The notes under the pieces were generated by a model. That model saw only the letters and a list, made by a program, of their open reading frames with translations, was not told the origin of the DNA and made no database searches. Below, piece by piece: positions 55,732-61,130 of a DNA stretch of 61,130 nt. The first letter of the stretch is position 1. Every line of letters starts with the position of its first letter. The DNA comes from a virus. A program made the position numbers and the translations under genes. The DNA lies in IMG/VR virus record IMGVR_UViG_3300032050_000140, positions 1 through 61,130 of that record; one strand, written 5' to 3'.

Positions 55732-56342
55732 ATGCTAAATGTTCTTACAGCACGCACATAATAAGAGTTGTACTTAAAGTTGAAGCTGGCAAGCCCACTG
55801 ATGAAGTTGAAGTACCACGCGTAGTTGCTGATGTACTCCGTACTACTCCAATAGGAGGCATTACCTGTAAAACTATCTGTACCTAAAACTTTATTAACTA
55901 TAGCTGCTGAATTATAACACATGTTTAATTCCCAGTTTGAAGGTAAATACCAGTCATTATAACCACCACCAGAATGAAGTCTTGCTAAACCTGCCGCATA
56001 TGTATTTGCGGCTGGAGCAGTAGTTTGTGCTATAATAGCATTTGTATTACCTAGACCATCACTAAAGCTTTGAGCAGCAGGTCCTATAAGTGTAGATTGA
56101 AATGCTGGTAAAGCCCATTGAATACCAGTAGATAAGTTTGTTAAACTTGCTATAAGAGCTTTTTCAGTAGTACCTTCTTTCCAAAGAGCAACTACTATAC
56201 CTCCTCCTACAAGTTCTCCTATATAATGACTACCACCACCAAAATCAGTCATATCAAACTGAACTTGATCTCCATTCGAATCACTTCCAAATAACCTATC
56301 ACCTGCCGCAGGTGTCTTAACTGGATAATTATTTACTTTCAT
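55728..56342 (-). CDS. DUF1566 C-type-lectin-like tail protein (candidate DGR target)
   Basis: 204 aa. N-terminal docking module shared with the previous gene, then a DUF1566-type domain: GGYNDWYLPSNWELNMCYN and ASYWSSTEYISNYAWYFNF, ending YYVRAVRTF. That is the fold of Mtd-like receptor-binding proteins. The last 35 codons are unlike the rest, being dominated by TAC, ATC, AGC, AAC and TTC, as expected where AAC codons were mutagenised by a diversity-generating retroelement. It lies beside the lysis cassette. Likely the variable receptor binder. Confidence 0.8.
   Translation of the reverse strand: MKVNNYPVKTPAAGDRLFGSDSNGDQVQFDMTDFGGGSHYIGELVGGGIVVALWKEGTTEKALIASLTNLSTGIQWALPAFQSTLIGPAAQSFSDGLGNTNAIIAQTTAPAANTYAAGLARLHSGGGYNDWYLPSNWELNMCYNSAAIVNKVLGTDSFTGNASYWSSTEYISNYAWYFNFISGLASFNFKYNSYYVRAVRTFSI
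55750..55852 (-). other. Candidate DGR variable region
   Basis: Minus strand from TATTGGAGTAGTACGGAG to GTGCGTGCTGTA. Codons between are TAC ATC AGC AAC TAC, then TAC TTC AAC TTC ATC, then AGC TTC AAC and TAC AAC: nearly all differ from AAC only at positions 1 and 2. No second copy (template) is seen elsewhere in the window. Confidence 0.55.
56248..56342. repeat. 95-bp repeat encoding the shared N-terminus (copy 2)
   Basis: Second copy of the repeat at 55637-55731; begins the DUF1566 gene. Confidence 0.85.
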
Positions 56343-56476
56343 CTGCCTTGCGATTTATATTGTTTTTTATAATTCTTACTCGTCTTTGTCTTGCTAGTCT
56401 TTGTCTTAGCATGAACACCAGGTCGTTTTACCTTTGGCTTTGCTATAAATGATGATATGTCCTTCTGCTTTTTCAT
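56339..56476 (-). CDS. 45-aa basic conserved protein
   Basis: ATG at 56476, stop overlapping the DUF1566 start (ATGA). ISSFIAKPKVKRPGVHAKTK then TSKTKTSKNYKKQY is a very basic small protein type that I recall in marine and gut phages, always unassigned. It overlaps the amidase stop by one base (TAATG). Confidence 0.7.
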   Translation of the reverse strand: MKKQKDISSFIAKPKVKRPGVHAKTKTSKTKTSKNYKKQYKSQGR

Positions 56477-57123
56477 TACAAACTCTTTAACATCTCAATT
56501 ACTCGCGGACATGGATACATGTCAGACTTGTCTTTTCTTACTGAGTTATGTGTAAATATACCATTCTCACCCTTCATAGCCCTCTTCGATAAATCCCAAA
56601 TGTCATCATTATATTCTTTAGGAATGTCGTAAGTTTCACACAAATATACAACTAATTGACGTAAGCTCTCAATCTGCTTGTCAGTGTACTTATGCCAATA
56701 TGTATATCCCTTGAATGGCTTGTCTAGCTCAGTAACTTCACTGTCATCAACCAACCCACCAACGTAGTTGTAAAACTTACCGTTCTTCTCTTTTAACATA
56801 CCCCAGTTACATACCTCAATACCTACTGAGTTTTTGTCAAGTGCTTTGTAAGGAACTCCCATATTTGAGAACGGAGCGTTCTTTAATCCCAAATGATATG
56901 CCCATTCTCTTGATGAGAAGCACTGCACAATTGTACCTTGATTGCCTATGATAAATGCCGTAGCAATTCTATCTTTTGTGCTATCCCAATATTTAGCAAC
57001 TCCAACAGCATTACCATTACCTGCTGTGTGGTGCAAGTAAATCTGATTCTTAGGAGTTTCCTCCTGAAAGTATTGAGTAGATTTCAATCTGCTCTGAACT
57101 ATTTTTGTCGTATCTAACTTCAT
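56476..57123 (-). CDS. Endolysin, N-acetylmuramoyl-L-alanine amidase
   Basis: 215 aa, amidase_2 (PGRP-like) domain: IYLHHTAGNGN (H31/H32 zinc ligand region), GIEVCNWG, and HNSVRKDKSDMYPCP near residue 195 (second His and the Lys/Asp/Pro turn). It cleaves the peptide from glycan in peptidoglycan. No signal peptide, so it depends on the adjacent holin. ATGA overlap with the holin gene. Confidence 0.9.
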   Translation of the reverse strand: MKLDTTKIVQSRLKSTQYFQEETPKNQIYLHHTAGNGNAVGVAKYWDSTKDRIATAFIIGNQGTIVQCFSSREWAYHLGLKNAPFSNMGVPYKALDKNSVGIEVCNWGMLKEKNGKFYNYVGGLVDDSEVTELDKPFKGYTYWHKYTDKQIESLRQLVVYLCETYDIPKEYNDDIWDLSKRAMKGENGIFTHNSVRKDKSDMYPCPRVIEMLKSL

Positions 57124-57545
57124 GTTAATTTATCTGCTTCTTCTTTTGCTCTTGTTACAAAAGATCTTAACGATTTAAGTAGGTTCTTTCCTGTAACCTC
57201 CTCATATTTCTCATTAATAGATTTAATTTCTACAGCTACACAGAAAAATGCTACAATCTTTGTCATTACTAAATCAACAGCTATAAAGTGAGCTAGCAAA
57301 TCAGCAGCTATATATTTCTCTATTATAAAAACAAATAATATAGATCCACAATAAAGTAAAGACTTACTTAAAACGTGAGACAATCTTCTACTCCTAATAG
57401 CCTTCCAGCCTCCCTTTTTAACGCTTCTCCAAATGCCAAAACAAGTATCTAAAATGATTGCAAGAAGTGCAACATATATCATTGGTTTAACTGGTGATAA
57501 TACTGCTAGAAATGATGTTGCTAGTAGAAGTAATTTTGTTTTCAA
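57120..57545 (-). CDS. Holin (phage_holin_4-like)
   Basis: 141 aa with three membrane stretches: about residues 4-16, 21-37 (MIYVALLAIILDTCFGI) and 63-80 (LYCGSILFVFIIEKYIA), then a fourth near 90-105, and a charged C-terminal tail. FGIWRSVKKGGW is the pattern of the phage_holin_4 family. It opens the inner membrane for the endolysin. Lies between spanin-like and endolysin genes with 4-bp overlaps. Confidence 0.85.
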   Translation of the reverse strand: MKTKLLLLATSFLAVLSPVKPMIYVALLAIILDTCFGIWRSVKKGGWKAIRSRRLSHVLSKSLLYCGSILFVFIIEKYIAADLLAHFIAVDLVMTKIVAFFCVAVEIKSINEKYEEVTGKNLLKSLRSFVTRAKEEADKLT

Positions 57546-57991
57546 AGTAAGTAGTTTTTTATAATTCTGTACGTAATATATATTACTAGCAAAATTAATA
57601 AAATTCCTAGAACATTATTTAGCAGTATCTTATACCAAGGTGTCTTTTGATAATACTTAACAGGAATCTTTCTATATACCACCCTTTCTATTGGTTTTTC
57701 TATATATATAGTATCGCATTTACCATCTATATATACCTTGTCTTTTACTCGCCACACCTTTACTTTTACACGATCTTTCTCTAATACAATAGTGTCATAA
57801 AGCTCTTTTATACTCACTACAGTATCTACAGATACTTCGGGTACAATAATTCGAATTGTGTCTCGAATTGTATCTCTTACAACCAATGTATCACTAGTTA
57901 AAAGATATGGATACTTCTTTACTAACCTATCAAATCTTCTTTGAGGCGTGCATGATATAACTAAAAATAGTAATGGAACTAAGTAGCGCAT
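57542..57991 (-). CDS. Probable unimolecular spanin (lipoprotein + C-terminal membrane anchor)
   Basis: 149 aa. N-terminal lipoprotein signal with a lipobox-like LVISC (Cys about residue 14), a periplasmic middle rich in RDTIRDTIRIIV and charged beta segments, and a C-terminal hydrophobic helix (ILLNNVLGILLILLVIYITY). An outer-membrane lipid anchor plus inner-membrane helix in one protein is the u-spanin topology, which fuses outer and inner membranes at lysis. The position next to the holin supports this. Confidence 0.7.
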   Translation of the reverse strand: MRYLVPLLFLVISCTPQRRFDRLVKKYPYLLTSDTLVVRDTIRDTIRIIVPEVSVDTVVSIKELYDTIVLEKDRVKVKVWRVKDKVYIDGKCDTIYIEKPIERVVYRKIPVKYYQKTPWYKILLNNVLGILLILLVIYITYRIIKNYLL

Positions 57992-58108
57992 TAAGCCATA
58001 TCAATTATTACTTCATAACCTTGTTCTTCCATAAACTTCTGGTAACTCAATGTCAGTTCCTGAGATTGTAATCTTTTTTTCTTCTGTTCCTTTAATTAAA
58101 ATTACCAT
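57991..58108 (-). pseudogene. Small gene with a frame change at an A7 run
   Basis: The ATG at 58108 (MVILIKGTEEKK) leads into a frame that stops after 31 aa. A different frame beginning at the homopolymer A7 run continues LTLSYQKFMEEQGYEVIIDM-A and ends in TAA overlapping the spanin ATG (TAATG), the coupling used throughout this arm. One base fewer in the A run would give one 38-aa protein. A sequencing error, a recent mutation or a programmed frameshift are all possible. Confidence 0.5.
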
Positions 58109-58121
58109 AATATTTTTTTTG

Positions 58122-58129
58122 TAAAGATA
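58122..58129 (-). promoter_or_regulatory. Near-consensus -7 box (TATCTTTA)
   Basis: One mismatch from TAnnTTTG, 13 bp before the ATG at 58108; a candidate promoter of the lysis genes. Confidence 0.35.
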
Positions 58130-58137
58130 ATAAATTA

Positions 58138-58374
58138 TTAAAATGGATTTGGTACTATAACTTCAAATGTTATTGGAGAACCTAAAACTATATCTAAACT
58201 TTTGTCATAAGTAATATACCAAAATATTGGATTATCTAATTCTGCTATTTTATAATCAACCCAATTTTGTGTAACGTCATCTGGTGAAACTGGAATGCCA
58301 TAATAAGCATCACATAATTCTCTTGCATTAATAGCATCCTGTTCATTCGTGTATTTGTAGCCAATTATTTCCAT
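58138..58374 (-). CDS. 78-aa tail-region protein
   Basis: EIIGYKYTNEQDAINARELC then DAYYGIPVSPDDVTQNWVDY. A small soluble protein found beside modular tail genes in similar phages, possibly a fibre assembly partner. Start coupled by TAATG to the 279-aa gene. Family not assigned. Confidence 0.7.
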   Translation of the reverse strand: MEIIGYKYTNEQDAINARELCDAYYGIPVSPDDVTQNWVDYKIAELDNPIFWYITYDKSLDIVLGSPITFEVIVPNPF

Positions 58375-59213
58375 TAGTATATTGAATAGTAAGTATTTAT
58401 ATTTCCATTTATTCCTGAAACATTAGCTGATTGATTTGTTGGATATATAATTATTTCAGAAACATATTTAATACCATTAAATGTATTACCAAGAGCAGCC
58501 CCTATACTAATTGGATTACTAAATGTTAAACCACTAAGTGTAGTTATTGAAGAAAAGGCATTATTATTTAATGAAATATTAGATACTGCTCCATTTCTAT
58601 AAGCAGAAATTAAAAATTTTGTATTATTTGCTATAGATGGGAAAACTCCATAAGGAGGATTTTCTTGTTTCCAACCCCCTCCAATTGTATTAGAACCATC
58701 TGTAGCTCTACCTAACCAAAATCCATATTGATAATTATTATCTATTAATCTTGCAGCAATTACTTCACCTGACATTTGTTTAGCTACTGCAAATATGCTG
58801 CTATCTCCAAATTGAAAATTAACAGATGTTATTAATTGTTTTGAATTAAAATAAACAGCTGGTAAACCAGTACTTAATAAATCAATAACTCCAGATGTTA
58901 CTATTGATGGCTGTGCAGTAGCAGTTGATTGAGTAACATTATTTCCATTTCCACTTTGATCATACCAAGTAGTCACAAAACCATTACTGGCACCTACAAA
59001 AGTTAATAATGAGGCAGTGTCTAAAACATTATTTACAAATCCTATATCTTGTTCCGTATTATCACTTGAACGTCTTACTCTTATACAATTACCAGTGTAT
59101 GCAGTTCTTAATTTTCTAAGTGAATAAGCAACTGTTGCACCTGAGTAAGTATCAAGAAGATAACTAAAGGGTGCTGCCTTAGGCATTAATGATATCAAGT
59201 TATAATAACTCAT
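58374..59213 (-). CDS. Tail adhesin with arabinofuranosidase-B/LamG-like fold
   Basis: 279 aa. LLDTYSGATVAYSLRKLRTA then CIRVRRSSDNTEQDIGF and TTWYDQSGNGNN are the signature of AbfB-like/LamG beta-sandwich tail proteins common in environmental phages. The rest is Asn/Ser/Gly-rich beta structure. Likely carbohydrate binding on the virion tail. ATGA overlap with the 147-aa gene. Confidence 0.8.
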   Translation of the reverse strand: MSYYNLISLMPKAAPFSYLLDTYSGATVAYSLRKLRTAYTGNCIRVRRSSDNTEQDIGFVNNVLDTASLLTFVGASNGFVTTWYDQSGNGNNVTQSTATAQPSIVTSGVIDLLSTGLPAVYFNSKQLITSVNFQFGDSSIFAVAKQMSGEVIAARLIDNNYQYGFWLGRATDGSNTIGGGWKQENPPYGVFPSIANNTKFLISAYRNGAVSNISLNNNAFSSITTLSGLTFSNPISIGAALGNTFNGIKYVSEIIIYPTNQSANVSGINGNINTYYSIY

Positions 59214-59653
59214 GCCTCTGTAGTTACTCCAATTACATCAAACTTGTCGTCAGTAGCGTTATATATAACACCCAGATATGTCGTCTTACTAGCCGTTGTA
59301 GTAGTCGGTAATGTTACACCTATCGCTCTATACTTTGTATCATAAGCAATAGTCCTAGCCGAACCGTTGTCCTTTATTCTTATCATCAACGCCTGACCTT
59401 GTACCCATGTACCTGTTGGATTATTTAATGTCAGTCCTACCGCTTGTGCTGTTATTACGACAATGTCATTAGTTGCCACTGGCGTAACTGTTGCAGATGG
59501 AGCAACTGATTGTGCAACTGGTATTTTTGCTAGTTCTGAAATTTCTTCAATAGTGTAAACCTCTGATGGACTGTTAGCCTGAGCTGACTTCCTCTCTGCC
59601 GTATTTACATTTGGAGATATCCCTATAAATTTTGTTCCTACTGGTATACTCAT
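59210..59653 (-). CDS. Modular tail protein A
   Basis: 147 aa. The first 40 residues (SIPVGTKFIGISPNVNTAER to SEVYTIEEI) are shared with the next gene upstream; the rest is a Thr/Val-rich beta domain (VVITAQAVGLTLNNPTGTWV, RIKDNGSARTIAYD) of a type seen in phage fibres. Same strategy as the 55.3/55.7 kb pair: common attachment, different tips. Confidence 0.75.
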   Translation of the reverse strand: MSIPVGTKFIGISPNVNTAERKSAQANSPSEVYTIEEISELAKIPVAQSVAPSATVTPVATNDIVVITAQAVGLTLNNPTGTWVQGQALMIRIKDNGSARTIAYDTKYRAIGVTLPTTTTASKTTYLGVIYNATDDKFDVIGVTTEA

Positions 59654-59656
59654 TTT

Positions 59657-60286
59657 TTAATATGTTTTATTTAATACAAAGATATCTGAATAAATTGAAT
59701 TAGATGTAGATGCAGCTCCCCACTGAACAGTTATATCTAAAGTATTTCCTACAGTTGTGTCAAACGTTGTATTGTTAACTGCATTCCACGCAAACCCCTC
59801 AGTTACACCATTCGATGTCTTGGTGAAATGAAATGTGCCCAACGCTACAATAGATGCCACGCCTGCCACCCCCAATGATCTTACTGTAAAATCAATATTT
59901 AAAGAGAATACATCATTAACAATATTCGATATCGTTTTAGCTCCACTGTCAGCTAATATAGTGTTACCGTCCTTGATCTTTATTCTAATTGTCTGATTGT
60001 TACCAACGTTAATAACACCAGCAATCACAGCCCTAAAGCTATCACCAACCTTAAAACCATTCGCTGGAACAAACAAACTGCCTACTCCACCATTTATCAA
60101 CGATGTCTCTACAGCAGTATTGGTTATGGGCGTGCTATTGGCCGTTTGAGCGAATAATCCAACGTTACCTTGAATCTGATCAATAGTATATACTTCAGTC
60201 GGACTGTTAGCCTGTGTGGACTTCCTTTCTACCATGTCTACACCTGGTAAAATTCCTATAAATCTTGTTCCTGCTGGTACGCTCAT
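59657..60286 (-). CDS. Modular tail protein B
   Basis: 209 aa. N-terminal module VPAGTRFIGILPGVDMVERK then STQANSPTEVYTIDQI matches modular protein A; C-terminal part is a different beta-sandwich (FRAVIAGVINVGNNQTIRIK, TLDITVQWGAASTSNSIYSD). Its 3' end contains a TATCTTTG box that may give the next gene extra transcription. Confidence 0.75.
   Translation of the reverse strand: MSVPAGTRFIGILPGVDMVERKSTQANSPTEVYTIDQIQGNVGLFAQTANSTPITNTAVETSLINGGVGSLFVPANGFKVGDSFRAVIAGVINVGNNQTIRIKIKDGNTILADSGAKTISNIVNDVFSLNIDFTVRSLGVAGVASIVALGTFHFTKTSNGVTEGFAWNAVNNTTFDTTVGNTLDITVQWGAASTSNSIYSDIFVLNKTY
59677..59684 (-). promoter_or_regulatory. -7 box (TATCTTTG) within the 3' end of tail gene B
   Basis: TATCTTTG on the minus strand, 23 bp before the ATG of modular protein A; located in codons of the previous gene, so chance occurrence cannot be excluded. 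Confidence 0.35.
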
Positions 60287-60537
60287 ATCTCAAAAGGTGG
60301 TGGTGTTGGTTTCGGTTCGTACGGTATCAATTCAAGGTCTTTAACCCACATAAATTCAGGATTAACACATTGCTCCATTTCCTCAACTGAGATTACCCAA
60401 TTATTATTAATATCTTGAATAGGATTGAAATAAGAGTATGGTGCATACCATTGACCTATTAATTCGTCTTTTTGTACCTCTGTCAATAGTCCGACATACG
60501 TCAACTTTTGTTCCGTTGTTAAATCTGTTAGTTTCAT
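60283..60537 (-). CDS. 84-aa tail-region protein
   Basis: LTDLTTEQKLTYVGLLTEVQ then QDINNNWVISVEEMEQCVNP and a Pro-rich end (YEPKPTPPPFEI). This layout recalls small chaperone or connector proteins found between phage fibre genes. ATGA overlap with modular protein B. Confidence 0.7.
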   Translation of the reverse strand: MKLTDLTTEQKLTYVGLLTEVQKDELIGQWYAPYSYFNPIQDINNNWVISVEEMEQCVNPEFMWVKDLELIPYEPKPTPPPFEI

Positions 60538-60546
60538 ATATTAGTG

Positions 60547-61130
60547 TTAAACTTGGCGAGCCAAGGCTGTGTTGAAATTTTGTACCGCTGTGTAAAAGTT
60601 AGCTGCTTCGGTGTCTGTTAATCCATCACCTATTGAGGCGAAAGCATAATTTCTTTGAGCGTAATATTGTGGGTTACCTTGAAAATTTATAGCTGCTAAA
60701 AATAAATTTACCTCACCTCTTGCTCCACTTGCACCAGTATATGTGCTACCTAATTGAACATTATTTTTAAATAATTTTAAAGAACTTGCAGATGTTCTTG
60801 TTCCAATATAAAAACCAGTTGAATTTGTGTTTGCTGTTATCACACCTACACCTCCATGAATATAAGCATAAGCAGTATTTGAATACCGAGCATATAAAGC
60901 ACTTACAGCAGATACCAATTGACCTCCAAAATCAAGACCACCTAAATCATTATTTGTTCTTGAATAAAAAGATAAATGAGCTGAATTATTTGTGTTAAAT
61001 TGAGTATTTGGATTGAACCCTGTATTTGCATAACCATTAGAGCCTGATGTATAACCATTAGAGTTATGTGTTGCAGCACCATTAAATGATAATTGATATT
61101 GAGCTGTATTCTTTAAATTATATGTATGTG
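60547..61130 (-). CDS. LamG-like tail/adhesion protein, C-terminal part
   Basis: Continuation of the gene that starts at 457 at the left end: the frame is open through the right edge and ends at 60547. FYIGTRTSASSLKLFKNN, then QYYAQRNYAFASIGDGLTDT and EAANFYTAVQNFNTALARQV are typical of the C-termini of LamG-like tail proteins in marine and gut phages. The 240-bp overlap with the left end lies inside this CDS. Confidence 0.85.
   Translation of the reverse strand, partial: HTYNLKNTAQYQLSFNGAATHNSNGYTSGSNGYANTGFNPNTQFNTNNSAHLSFYSRTNNDLGGLDFGGQLVSAVSALYARYSNTAYAYIHGGVGVITANTNSTGFYIGTRTSASSLKLFKNNVQLGSTYTGASGARGEVNLFLAAINFQGNPQYYAQRNYAFASIGDGLTDTEAANFYTAVQNFNTALARQV
60891..61130. repeat. Terminal redundancy, right copy
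   Basis: Identical to 1-240 except C at 61018 instead of T at 128. Marks circular closure of the sequence. Confidence 0.95.

Noticed and set aside
1-61130. CRISPR arrays, insertion sequences, integrase/attachment sites
   Set aside because: No regularly spaced direct repeats, no transposase motifs and no tyrosine/serine recombinase were found, consistent with a lytic phage.

Overview
This window looks like one complete, strictly lytic, tailed-phage genome (podovirus-like) infecting a member of the Bacteroidetes. The first and last 240 bases are the same sequence (one mismatch), so the molecule closes into a circle of about 60,890 bp cut inside a tail gene. The host assignment rests on four things: promoters of the TTG-N19-TAnnTTTG type, AT-rich DNA with A-rich rather than Shine-Dalgarno-like start regions, a DUF3127-type SSB, and a BACON-like domain on a structural protein. 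No integrase, repressor pair, DNA polymerase, RNA polymerase or reverse transcriptase was seen.

Layout on the circle. A non-coding divergent region (about 5.6-6.65 kb) separates the two arms. The early/middle arm runs rightward from 6.2 to 26.9 kb. It begins with a long leader holding a tRNA-like element, followed by a dense block of very small genes (6.65-9.9 kb) that mostly share a TAGCC/TAGTC sequence just before the ATG. An HNH endonuclease gene with its own promoter and a predicted pseudoknotted leader follows, then more small genes, many overlapping by ATGA. The replication and recombination block includes a YqaJ/Cas4-like exonuclease, DUF3127 SSB, DnaA domain-IV-like protein, primase-SF3 helicase, P-loop ATPase, SF2 helicase, VRR-NUC nuclease and a metallophosphoesterase. 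A structured RNA region with two unusually long tRNA-like elements lies at 16.64-17.42 kb.

The late arm runs leftward from 5.6 kb through the junction and on down to 26.9 kb. It begins with a 45-aa and a 397-aa protein, then GroEL and GroES (in reversed order), small basic proteins, modular tail/adhesin proteins, a lysis cassette (u-spanin, holin, amidase) and a DUF1566 lectin-like protein whose C-terminus looks like a diversity-generating-retroelement variable region. Packaging and head genes follow (TerS-like, TerL, portal, scaffold, major capsid protein), then head-tail and tail-hub proteins ending in a BACON-like domain, and ejection-type proteins including a 2719-aa giant with an HEFSH metallopeptidase motif. 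Strong intrinsic terminators and new promoters sit on either side of the capsid-to-connector transition and probably set the stoichiometry.

How it works together (inference): the phage relies on the host replicase and host RNA polymerase, but brings its own initiator-like protein, primase-helicase and recombination functions. It also brings a chaperonin, presumably to fold its own late proteins. The two arms converge with a 16-bp overlap of gene ends near 26.94 kb.
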